This document shows positions 1 through 7,033 of a DNA stretch of 10,381 bases, piece after piece. Made by a program: the position numbers and the translations under genes. The stretch is taken from contig JAQXFT010000146.1 in assembly GCA_029005335.1 (NCBI GenBank), positions 1 to 10,381 on the forward strand, written 5' to 3'. Under the pieces are notes generated by a model. That model saw only the letters and a list, made by a program, of their open reading frames with translations. It did no database searches and had not been told where the DNA came from. Position 1 is the first letter of the stretch. Each line of letters starts with the position of its first letter. Origin of the DNA: Oscillospiraceae bacterium (lineage in GTDB: Bacteria; Bacillota; Clostridia; Oscillospirales; Ruminococcaceae).

Positions 1-1246
1 GGAGGCTGTTGAGGTAAATCTCGGAAGCGGAGTAAAATTCAATGTAAGACTTATAGACTGTGTAGGATATATAGTTCCCAGTTCGCTGGGCTATATAGAA
101 AATGACAACCCACGCATGGTAATGACATCATGGTTTGATGAAGAAATACCATTTAACATGGCTGCGGAAATCGGTACAAGAAAGGTGATTGCCGACCATT
201 CCACAATAGGTCTTGTTGTGACTACGGACGGAAGCATATCAGATATTCCCCGTCAGGAGTATGAGGAGTGTGAGGAACGTGTAATACGTGAGCTTAAAGA
301 ACTGGGCAAACCCTTTGTAGTTATTATGAATTCCGCAAACCCTGAGAAAAAAGAAACTGCTGATATGTGCCGTAATCTCACAGACAAATATGACTGCAAG
401 GTTATTCCGGTGAATTGTCTGGAGCTTAATGAAGATGACATAAAGCTTATTATGCGTGAGATTCTGTATTCATTCCCCGTAAGGGAAATAAATATTATAA
501 CAGCAAAGTGGATAAATTCGCTGGAAAAGGGTCACTGGCTGAGAAGCGATATTATGAATTGCATACGTGAAAGTGCAAAGGATATAAAGCTTGTGCGTGA
601 GGCAGAGTATATGACTAAAGCTGTTATGGACTGTCCGCATATAGTTAAATCCGAGGTGAGCGAAATTGATTTGGGAAATGGAAGCGTTACGATAAGTGCG
701 GAGATAGACAACAGTCTGTTTTATAAGATACTCGGGGAGGAAACCGGCATAGAGATAGAGAGCGAGAGCGATTTGTTTCCGGTGCTTCTGGAGCTTAACA
801 GAATCAAGAATGAATACAAACGCTTTGAACCGGCACTTGCGGAATTAGAGGCGACAGGATATGGAATAGTTATGCCGGAAATGGAGGAGCTTTCTCTTGA
901 AGAGCCTAAGATAATCAGGCAGGGCGGAAAATATGGCGTAAAGCTTAAAGCCTCTGCACCGTCAATACATCTTATGAAGGCTAATATAAATACAACAGTA
1001 AGTCCCATAGTAGGCACAGAGCGTCAGAGTGAGGAGCTTATACACTATCTTCTTGAGGGCTTTGAAGAAAATCCGACAAAAATATGGGAGAGCAATATAT
1101 TCGGAAAATCACTTCATGAGCTTGTAAATGAGGGGCTTCACAATAAGCTTTACAAGATGCCCTCCGATGCACGCATGAAAATTCAGGAAACCCTTGAACG
1201 TGTTATCAATGAGGGCTGTAACGGTCTGATATGCTTTATATTGTAA
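1..1246 (+). CDS. spoIVA: Stage IV sporulation protein A (SpoIVA), 3' part
   Basis: This is the C-terminal 414 residues of SpoIVA. The reading frame is open from base 2, so the true start lies upstream; the ATG at 116 is internal. In Bacillus subtilis SpoIVA is a 492-residue ATPase that polymerises on the mother-cell side of the forespore and forms the basement layer of the spore coat. The match rests on remembered family sequence: the Walker B-like stretch LIDCVGY near base 50, PRMV followed by EIGTRKVI and HSTIG, LKELGKPFVV, HWLR, EEPKIIRQGGKYGVKLKA, APSIH, GTERQSEEL, and an end in GLICFIL resembling the family's Gly-Leu-Ile C-terminus. The Walker A loop and the sensor threonines lie upstream of the window. 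The C-terminal coat-anchoring region is intact. The gene implies an endospore former. Identification is secure; only the missing N-terminus is uncertain. Confidence 0.96.
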   Translation, partial: EAVEVNLGSGVKFNVRLIDCVGYIVPSSLGYIENDNPRMVMTSWFDEEIPFNMAAEIGTRKVIADHSTIGLVVTTDGSISDIPRQEYEECEERVIRELKELGKPFVVIMNSANPEKKETADMCRNLTDKYDCKVIPVNCLELNEDDIKLIMREILYSFPVREINIITAKWINSLEKGHWLRSDIMNCIRESAKDIKLVREAEYMTKAVMDCPHIVKSEVSEIDLGNGSVTISAEIDNSLFYKILGEETGIEIESESDLFPVLLELNRIKNEYKRFEPALAELEATGYGIVMPEMEELSLEEPKIIRQGGKYGVKLKASAPSIHLMKANINTTVSPIVGTERQSEELIHYLLEGFEENPTKIWESNIFGKSLHELVNEGLHNKLYKMPSDARMKIQETLERVINEGCNGLICFIL

Positions 1247-1256
1247 CATAATCCGG

Positions 1257-1341
1257 AAATCCGGAATACGGAATCATAATCTGAGAACAGATTTTTAATA
1301 GTTCTGTCAGATTTTTTACGTTCTGTATTCCGGATTTTTTT
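1257..1341 (+). terminator. Nested double-hairpin terminator after spoIVA
   Basis: An outer stem pairs 1257-1273 with 1321-1337 (17 pairs, one G-U) and runs into seven T's (1335-1341). Inside its loop a second stem pairs 1280-1288 with 1301-1305 plus 1308-1311, with a two-base bulge, and is followed by six T's (1312-1317). Either hairpin alone looks like an intrinsic terminator. The outer left arm is preceded by a second copy of ATCCGGAA (1251-1258 and 1259-1266). The outer stem is near-symmetrical, but no A-tract suits termination of leftward transcripts. Confidence 0.8.
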
Positions 1342-1353
1342 ACATATTAATCA

Positions 1354-1382
1354 TTGATTTTTTTTGAATACTATGATATAAT
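1354..1382 (+). promoter_or_regulatory. Sigma-A-type promoter for the UDPGP gene
   Basis: TTGATT at 1354-1359 and a perfect TATAAT at 1377-1382 are separated by exactly 17 bases. Transcription would start near 1389, about 30 bases before the ATG at 1420. The promoter lies just after the spoIVA terminator, so the pyrophosphorylase gene is probably expressed independently of sporulation. Confidence 0.8.
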
Positions 1383-1419
1383 AACAGCAATACTATTTTT
1401 TTAAGGGGGAAATCTTTTT

Positions 1420-2637
1420 ATGAATTATAAAGAAGCTTTGGAAAAGCTTAGTGTATGCGGTCAGCAACACATTCTTGAATACTATGATGAGCTTTCCGAT
1501 GATGAAAAAGAATGTCTTTTGTCTCAGGTGGAGAATCTTGATATGTCTTTGCTTAAATATTTTAACGAAAGAAATGTTTCCGGAAAAAGAGGAGATTTCA
1601 AACCTCTCGGAGCAGTCAGCATAAAAGAAGTAAGTGAAAGATATGATGAATTTTCCGGAGCTGGTCTTGATGCTATAAAAAACGGAAAGGTTGCAGCGGT
1701 ACTTCTTGCGGGCGGTCAAGGTACAAGACTTGGATTTGAACACCCTAAGGGAATGTTCAATATCGGCATAGATAAAAATCTTTATATCTTTGAATGTCTT
1801 ATGAATAACATAAAATCCGTTTCCGAAAAGGCAGAGGCTTTTATTCCGCTTTATATCATGACAAGCGAGACAAATAACAGTGAAACAATTGATTTCTTTG
1901 AAAAGCATAATTATTTCGGATACAATAAGGATTATGTCACATTCTTTGTACAGGATATGGCGTTTGCAGTAGATGATGCCGGAAAAATAATTCTTGAGGA
2001 AAAAGGAAAAATATTCCTTTCGCCCAACGGCAACGGAGGCTGGTTTTCATCAATAGCCAAAGCCGGACTTCTTAAAGAAATCAAGGATAAGGGAATCGAA
2101 TGGATTAATGTATTTGCAGTAGATAATGTGCTTCAGAAAATTGCAGACCCTGCATTTATCGGAGCTGTGATATGCTCTGAATGCGAATCCGGCGGAAAAG
2201 TGGTAAGCAAGGTGTCTCCTGATGAAAAAGTAGGTGTGCTTTGCCTTGAGGACGAAAGACCGTCTATAGTGGAATACTATGAGATGACTGATGAAATGAT
2301 TAACCGCCGTGAAGCCGACGGAAGCCTTTCATACAGATACGGCGTAATACTCAACTATCTTTTCAGAACGGACAGGCTTGAGAAAATCATGAATAATGAA
2401 ATGCCGGTTCATATCGTAAAGAAAAAAGTAAATTGTCTGGACGGAAACGGCAATCCCGTAAACAGGGAGGTTTTCAAGTTTGAAACGCTTGTGCTTGATA
2501 TGATTCATATGCAGGAGAGCTGTCTTTCATATGAGGTCGAAAGGAATCATGAGTTTGCACCGGTCAAGAATGCAGAGGGAGTCGATTCAGTTGATTCTGC
2601 AAGAAAGCTTCTTATCGAAAACGGAATAGAGATATAA
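1420..2637 (+). CDS. UDP-sugar (UDP-GlcNAc/UDP-Glc) pyrophosphorylase, UDPGP family
   Basis: A 405-residue cytoplasmic nucleotidyltransferase, predicted to join UTP and a hexose-1-phosphate into a UDP-sugar and pyrophosphate. The nucleotide-binding loop LAGGQGTRLG (residues 96-105) is followed by PKG (109-111). MTSE (147-150), SPNGNGG (201-207), VDN (234-236), VEYYE (284-288), FKFE (352-355) and FAPVKNA (379-385) occur in the order expected for the eukaryotic-type UAP/AGX branch rather than GlmU or GalU. AGX-like enzymes mostly use N-acetylhexosamine-1-phosphates, but glucose- or galactose-1-phosphate cannot be excluded from sequence. A short N-terminal helical region precedes the Rossmann-like core. 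AAGGGGGA at 1403-1410 sits 9 bases before the ATG, supporting this start. The gene is bracketed by its own promoter and a terminator 7 bases after the stop. The family call is firm; the sugar substrate is open. Confidence 0.9.
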   Translation: MNYKEALEKLSVCGQQHILEYYDELSDDEKECLLSQVENLDMSLLKYFNERNVSGKRGDFKPLGAVSIKEVSERYDEFSGAGLDAIKNGKVAAVLLAGGQGTRLGFEHPKGMFNIGIDKNLYIFECLMNNIKSVSEKAEAFIPLYIMTSETNNSETIDFFEKHNYFGYNKDYVTFFVQDMAFAVDDAGKIILEEKGKIFLSPNGNGGWFSSIAKAGLLKEIKDKGIEWINVFAVDNVLQKIADPAFIGAVICSECESGGKVVSKVSPDEKVGVLCLEDERPSIVEYYEMTDEMINRREADGSLSYRYGVILNYLFRTDRLEKIMNNEMPVHIVKKKVNCLDGNGNPVNREVFKFETLVLDMIHMQESCLSYEVERNHEFAPVKNAEGVDSVDSARKLLIENGIEI

Positions 2638-2644
2638 ATAAAAC

Positions 2645-2668
2645 AGGCGGAGAAATCCGTCTTTTTTT
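2645..2668 (+). terminator. Compact intrinsic terminator or attenuator
   Basis: Bases 2645-2651 pair with 2656-2662 (seven pairs, one G-U) around a GAAA tetraloop, followed directly by a T run ending at 2668. It starts 7 bases after the pyrophosphorylase stop codon. The run ends one base before CGGAGGA, the ribosome binding site of the ABC exporter gene, leaving no room for a promoter in between. It may therefore be partly leaky or regulated. Confidence 0.75.
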
Positions 2669-2669
2669 C

Positions 2670-2675
2670 GGAGGA
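2670..2675 (+). promoter_or_regulatory. Ribosome binding site of first ABC gene
   Basis: GGAGGA lies 13 bases before the ATG at 2689 but only 1 base before an in-frame TTG at 2677. The TTG is too close to be used with this site, so the ATG is preferred. The spacing is long, but 9-12 bases is common elsewhere in this window. Confidence 0.6.
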
Positions 2676-2688
2676 TTTGAAAAAAATT

Positions 2689-4416
2689 ATGAAGAAGGTA
2701 CTTATATACCTGAAGAACTATAAAAAACAGCTTGTGCTGGGCCCTTTTTTCAAGCTTCTGGAGGCTGTGTTTGAGCTTATAGTTCCGGTAGTCATGGCTA
2801 AAATTATTGATGACGGCATAGGAAATAATGATACGGGATATATACTCAGAATGGGCGGTGTAATGGTTATACTTGGAATATGCGGACTTCTCTTTGCACT
2901 GATATGCCAGTATTTCGCATCACAGTGTGCATACGGCTTCGGTACGGATTTGAGAAAAGCACTTTATGAGCATATAAACAGCCTGTCCTACAGCAGTATA
3001 GACAGGCTTGGAACATCAACGCTTATAAACAGAATAACCAATGATACAAACTCCGTTCAGACCGGAGTGAATATGTTTATAAGACTTGCATTCAGAGCGC
3101 CTTTTCTTGTAATGGGAGCTATTATATCATCTATGCTTATAGACCTTAAGCTTTCGGTAGCATTTTTAATTATAACGCCCATAATATCGCTGATAATATA
3201 TGCCGTAATGAGCAGGACTATTCCGCTCTATAAGAAAACTCAGCAGAAGCTTGACAGAACTGCAACCCTTACAAGAGAAAATCTTGAGGGTACAAGAGTA
3301 ATCAGAGCTTTTTCACGTCAGAATGATGAAATCAAAAATTTCAATGAAGCCTGCAATGATTTGTCTGATAACGCAATACTTGCCGGAAAAATATCATCAA
3401 TACTTAATCCTGTGACATTCATGGTCATGAATCTCGGAATAGTAGCTATAATATATTTCGGCGGAATACGTGTTGACGGCGGAAGTATAACTCAGGGTGA
3501 GCTTACTGCATTTATAAACTATATGACGCAGATACTTCTTGCACTTGTAGTTCTTGCGAATCTTATAGTAACCTTTACAAAAGCCATAGCATCAGCCAAC
3601 AGAATAAGTGATGTATTTGAATGTAAAAGCGATATTGTTTCCGGAGATTTAAAATCCATTGATGAAAGCTCTGAATATGCTGTTGAATTTGAAAATGTTT
3701 CATTCAGATATGACGGAGCAGGCGAAAATTCACTGGATAACATAAGCTTTAAGATACGTCGGGGCGGTATGCTTGGAATCATAGGCGGTACGGGTAGCGG
3801 TAAATCTACACTTGCATCACTTATTCCGGAATTTTATAATGCGGATTCCGGAAAAATAAAGCTTTTCGGTCAGGATATAAAGAGCTATGATAACGAGTAT
3901 ATAAGAAGGCTTGTCGGAATCGTTCCTCAGAAGGCTGTACTGTTTACCGGTACAGTACGTGAAAATATGAAGCTTGCAGATGAAAATGCTACGGACGAGG
4001 AAATCATAAAAGCTCTTAAAATCGCACAGGCATGGGAATTTGTTGAAAAGCTTCCGAGAAAGCTTGATACAGTAATTTCGCAGGGAGGAAAGAATCTCTC
4101 AGGCGGTCAGAAACAGCGTATCACAATTGCAAGAGCTTTTACAGGAAATCCGAAAATAGTTATTCTTGATGACAGTACAAGTGCATTGGATTATGCCACA
4201 GACCTTGCTTTCAGAAAAGCTGTTAAAGATAATCTCAGGGATACAACAGTAATAATGATTTCCCAGAGAGCCACATCTCTTAAAGATGCGGATAATATAA
4301 TAGTAATGGACGATGGAAAAACAGCCGGTACAGGTACTCATGCTGAACTTCTTGAAAGCTGTGAGGTATACCGTGAAATATATAATTCTCAGCTGAGCAG
4401 TAAGGAGGGTGAATGA
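2689..4416 (+). CDS. ABC exporter subunit, degenerate-site half (BmrC/TM287-like)
   Basis: A 575-residue half-transporter with about six hydrophobic membrane spans in the first 310 residues, then an ATPase domain. Walker A GGTGSGKST is at 366-374, the Q-loop glutamine at 414, a canonical LSGGQ signature at 470-474 and the Walker B aspartate at 494. Two catalytic positions are altered: the residue after Walker B is Asp495 instead of Glu, and the switch position is Gln526 (ISQR) instead of His. This is the known pattern of the degenerate half of heterodimeric exporters such as TM287/288, LmrCD and BmrCD. It should pair with the product of the next gene, four bases downstream, to pump drugs, lipids or peptides out of the cell; the substrate cannot be read from sequence. 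The start at 2689 is chosen over TTG 2677 on ribosome-site spacing. A terminator immediately upstream suggests conditional expression. Confidence 0.92.
   Translation: MKKVLIYLKNYKKQLVLGPFFKLLEAVFELIVPVVMAKIIDDGIGNNDTGYILRMGGVMVILGICGLLFALICQYFASQCAYGFGTDLRKALYEHINSLSYSSIDRLGTSTLINRITNDTNSVQTGVNMFIRLAFRAPFLVMGAIISSMLIDLKLSVAFLIITPIISLIIYAVMSRTIPLYKKTQQKLDRTATLTRENLEGTRVIRAFSRQNDEIKNFNEACNDLSDNAILAGKISSILNPVTFMVMNLGIVAIIYFGGIRVDGGSITQGELTAFINYMTQILLALVVLANLIVTFTKAIASANRISDVFECKSDIVSGDLKSIDESSEYAVEFENVSFRYDGAGENSLDNISFKIRRGGMLGIIGGTGSGKSTLASLIPEFYNADSGKIKLFGQDIKSYDNEYIRRLVGIVPQKAVLFTGTVRENMKLADENATDEEIIKALKIAQAWEFVEKLPRKLDTVISQGGKNLSGGQKQRITIARAFTGNPKIVILDDSTSALDYATDLAFRKAVKDNLRDTTVIMISQRATSLKDADNIIVMDDGKTAGTGTHAELLESCEVYREIYNSQLSSKEGE
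4404..4409 (+). promoter_or_regulatory. Ribosome binding site of second ABC gene, inside the end of the first
   Basis: GGAGGG lies within the last codons of the upstream ABC gene, 11 bases before ATG 4421. An in-frame GTG at 4409 overlaps this site and so cannot be its start. The arrangement favours coupled translation and balanced amounts of the two subunits. Confidence 0.65.
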
Positions 4417-4420
4417 ATAT

Positions 4421-6163
4421 ATGCTGAAAACTCTTAAACGTGTTATGTCGTATGCAAAGCCATACAGATATTACTTTATATTTACAATAATATTTGCCCT
4501 TGCCGGAGTATCTCTTTCGCTTGCCGTTCCTATATTTATAGGAAAAGCCGTTGACTATGCAAAGGGAGCGGGAACGGTTGAATTTGACGGTCTTATCAGA
4601 ACCGCTTTATTTCTTGGAATAATCGTTCTTGCAAGTACGCTTTTTCAATGGTTCATGTCGCTCTGTACAAATAAGCTTGCATATCTTACAATCCGTGATA
4701 TAAGGTGCGATATATTTGCAAAGCTGGAGAGAGTTCCTGTTAAATTTATCGACAGCAAAACTAAAGGTGAGCTTACAAGCCGTGTAATCAATGATATTGA
4801 AATAATTTCTGACGGACTTCTTCAGGGATTCACACAGCTTTTCAGCGGTGTTGTAACTATACTCGGAACGATAATATTCATGATGATTATAAATATAAAA
4901 ATCAGCCTTTTTGTAATAATCCTGACACCTTTATCATTTATTGTCGCCTCAAGGATAACAAAACTAACTCACGATACTTTCGTTAAGCAGTCGGAATTAA
5001 GGGGCGAAATGGTAAGCCTTACTGAAGAAATGGCAGGAAATCAGAAGCTTGTAAAAGCTTTTGTATATGAAAAACGTGCGGAGGAAAGATTCAATAAAAT
5101 CAACCGTGAGTTCGGAAAAGTCGGAGCTAAGGCAACTTTTTATTCCTCCCTTACGAATCCTACTACAAGATTTGTAAACGGTCTTATATATACAACAGTC
5201 GGAATTACAGGTGCTTTGAGTGCATTGGGTTCAGTCGGATTTATAGGCGTTATTTCAGTCGGAGAGCTTACGAGCTTTCTTGCATATGCAAATCAGTATA
5301 CAAAGCCTTTCAACGAAATTTCGGGAGTAGTTGCAGAGCTTCAGAATGCTGTATCATCAGCAGAGAGAGTATTTGCAGTCCTTGATGAACAGGAAGTTCC
5401 GGACGATTCCGGAAAGGAAGTTCTTGAGCAGTGCGACGGAAGCCTTAGCTTTGAAGATGTTAAATTTTCATATGTTCCGGAAGTACCGCTTATAGAAAAT
5501 TTCAGTCTTGATGTAAAGAGCGGTCAGAAGATTGCAATAGCAGGCCCTACGGGTTGCGGAAAGACTACTATAATAAATCTGCTTCTGCGTTTTTATGATA
5601 TCCAGAGCGGAAAAATTACAATTTCGGGCAGAAGTGTCAGTGATATTACAAGAGACAGCCTCCGCCGTACTTTCGGCATGGTTCTTCAGGAGACATGGAT
5701 TTTTACAGGTACAGTACGTGAGAATATAGCATACGGAAAGCCTGATGCATCAATTGATGAGATTATAAAGGCATCTAAAGCAGTATATGCCCATAATTTT
5801 ATAAAGAGACTTCCAAATGGATACGATACTGTTATAAGTGATAACAGCGGACTTTCACAGGGTCAGAAGCAGTTGCTCTGTATAGCAAGAATTATGCTTA
5901 TGAATCCTCCGTTGCTTATACTCGATGAGGCTACAAGCAGTATCGACCTGAGAACTGAACAGCAGATACAGAGGGCTTTTGAAAAGCTTATGAAAGGAAA
6001 AACAAGCTTTATTATTGCACACCGCCTTTCAACTATAAGAAATGCTGATGTCATACTTGTAATGAAAAGCGGTCATATACTCGAGCAGGGCAGTCATGAA
6101 CAGCTTATAGAAAAGGGCGGATTCTATGCTGAACTCTATAACAGTCAGTTTGCTGAAGCCTGA
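4421..6163 (+). CDS. ABC exporter subunit, catalytic half (BmrD/TM288-like)
   Basis: A 580-residue half-transporter: membrane domain with about six spans in roughly the first 310 residues, then an ATPase domain. Walker A GPTGCGKTT is at 375-383, the Q-loop glutamine at 423, Walker B ending in Asp502-Glu503 and the switch histidine at 534 (AHRLST). The signature is LSQGQ (478-482) rather than LSGGQ. Its faults mirror those of its neighbour: catalytic residues are intact here while the signature is weakened. The single competent ATP site should therefore use this subunit's Walker motifs and the first subunit's LSGGQ. Four bases separate the genes and the ribosome site lies inside the upstream gene, so they form one translationally coupled unit. 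The last 19 bases overlap the convergent glycosylase gene, and no terminator is visible just past the stop. Family assignment is secure; the transported substrate is unknown. Confidence 0.93.
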   Translation: MLKTLKRVMSYAKPYRYYFIFTIIFALAGVSLSLAVPIFIGKAVDYAKGAGTVEFDGLIRTALFLGIIVLASTLFQWFMSLCTNKLAYLTIRDIRCDIFAKLERVPVKFIDSKTKGELTSRVINDIEIISDGLLQGFTQLFSGVVTILGTIIFMMIINIKISLFVIILTPLSFIVASRITKLTHDTFVKQSELRGEMVSLTEEMAGNQKLVKAFVYEKRAEERFNKINREFGKVGAKATFYSSLTNPTTRFVNGLIYTTVGITGALSALGSVGFIGVISVGELTSFLAYANQYTKPFNEISGVVAELQNAVSSAERVFAVLDEQEVPDDSGKEVLEQCDGSLSFEDVKFSYVPEVPLIENFSLDVKSGQKIAIAGPTGCGKTTIINLLLRFYDIQSGKITISGRSVSDITRDSLRRTFGMVLQETWIFTGTVRENIAYGKPDASIDEIIKASKAVYAHNFIKRLPNGYDTVISDNSGLSQGQKQLLCIARIMLMNPPLLILDEATSSIDLRTEQQIQRAFEKLMKGKTSFIIAHRLSTIRNADVILVMKSGHILEQGSHEQLIEKGGFYAELYNSQFAEA

Positions 6164-6957
6164 CTGCGGATATAGTGGAACAGATATTGCTGGGCTATTC
6201 CCTCATAAGGGTGAGTGTATTCAGGAAAGCCTTCGGGATAGTAATTTTCAAGAACACGCTTAATCCAGACATCTATCGGAAATGCATCTGTGCGGTACAT
6301 TCCGAAAAGCAGAACACATTCCGAAACCTTTTTCCCTACACCTTTGATTGTTATAAGCTTTTGGCGTGCTTCATCAAGGGGAAGTAACTTTATTTCACTC
6401 AGATTTATTTCCCCTGATGATACTTTCTGAGAGGCATCAATAATATATTTAGCACGGAATCCGCTTTTAAGATAATCTATACTTTCGGGAGTTTCTGCGG
6501 AAAGCTCCTCAGCCGACGGAAAATATCCGTAATGACTGCAAAGGCGGTCTATAATAAGCTTTATTCTGGGAATATTATTATTCTGTGATATTATAAATGA
6601 TATAAGTGATTCCCATGGGTTCTGTCTGAGAAGTCTTATTCCACCCGCAAATTCACAGGCTTTTTTCAGAGTCTCATCACGGGAGAATATTCTTTTAAGC
6701 TCTCCGTAATCGGTATTAAGGTCGAAGTAATCCGCCCAGATGTTAAGAAAATCTGATTCACTTGTATCATGGAATATAAAAATATTGCCCTTCTGGGATA
6801 TTTTAAGATTTTTATTCAGGAAGAATCCGGTATATGTGCAGTCATATTCGGATTCTGTCTTTTTCCACCTGAATGCCTGACCGCAGTCAAGAGTTTCATC
6901 AAGGCTGAAATCGTTCTGACAAAGTATGATATTATTTTTTTCTGAATGATATTTCAT
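6145..6957 (-). CDS. ogg: 8-oxoguanine DNA glycosylase/AP lyase, OGG1 family
   Basis: A 270-residue base-excision repair enzyme that removes oxidised guanine opposite cytosine and can nick the abasic site. The N-terminal OGG domain shows CGQAFRW (25-31), like the human SGQSFRW. ISQNNN (123-128) matches the asparagine cluster that recognises the estranged cytosine, and GFRAKYI (166-172) follows. The helix-hairpin-helix GVGKKV (206-211) carries the likely catalytic Lys210, and PIDVW (227-231) gives catalytic Asp229, matching human Lys249 and Asp268. Length fits the bacterial Clostridium-type OGG1 branch. ATG 6957 was chosen because AAGAGG (6971-6966) lies 8 bases upstream; the in-frame GTG at 6966 overlaps that site. 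The gene is convergent with the ABC operon and divergent from the lipoprotein gene, and has its own promoter. Confidence 0.92.
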   Translation of the reverse strand: MKYHSEKNNIILCQNDFSLDETLDCGQAFRWKKTESEYDCTYTGFFLNKNLKISQKGNIFIFHDTSESDFLNIWADYFDLNTDYGELKRIFSRDETLKKACEFAGGIRLLRQNPWESLISFIISQNNNIPRIKLIIDRLCSHYGYFPSAEELSAETPESIDYLKSGFRAKYIIDASQKVSSGEINLSEIKLLPLDEARQKLITIKGVGKKVSECVLLFGMYRTDAFPIDVWIKRVLENYYPEGFPEYTHPYEGIAQQYLFHYIRSQASAN

Positions 6958-6976
6958 ATTAAACACCTCTTGATTT

Positions 6977-7005
6977 TTTACTTAAATTATACTAAAATAT
7001 ATAAT
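6977..7005 (+). promoter_or_regulatory. Probable sigma-A-type promoter for the TPM lipoprotein gene
   Basis: TTTACT (6977-6982) and a perfect TATAAT (7000-7005) lie 17 bases apart, leading to a start near 7012 and a short leader. An alternative pair, TTGATT (6970-6975) and TAAAAT (6993-6998), also has a 17-base spacer. The region is very AT-rich, so which pair is used is uncertain. Confidence 0.55.
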
Positions 7006-7014
7006 ATAAAGCAA
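6986..7014 (-). promoter_or_regulatory. Sigma-A-type promoter for ogg
   Basis: Reading leftward, TTGCTT (7014-7009) and a perfect TATAAT (6991-6986) are separated by 17 bases, about 29 bases before the ATG at 6957. It overlaps the rightward promoter elements of the lipoprotein gene in the same 76-base gap. Confidence 0.75.
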
Positions 7015-7018
7015 GAGT

Positions 7019-7025
7019 AAGGAGA
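7019..7025 (+). promoter_or_regulatory. Ribosome binding site supporting a TTG start
   Basis: AAGGAGA lies 8 bases before the TTG at 7034. The next in-frame ATG falls inside the hydrophobic core of the signal peptide, so the TTG is the credible start. Confidence 0.7.
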
Positions 7026-7033
7026 GATTTTTT

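Noticed and set aside
116..1246. ATG at 116 as the start of the first gene
   Set aside because: The frame is open to the left edge of the window, and the upstream residues include the conserved LIDCVGY segment of SpoIVA, so the ATG is internal.
1393..1908. A 171-codon minus-strand frame opposite the pyrophosphorylase
   Set aside because: It is antisense to the nucleotide-binding core, extends into the sense gene's leader, and its product is a low-complexity Phe/Ile/Lys-rich sequence with no recognisable domain.
6175..6387. A 70-codon plus-strand frame just downstream of the exporter
   Set aside because: It is antisense to the catalytic helix-hairpin-helix region of ogg, and no Shine-Dalgarno sequence precedes its ATG.
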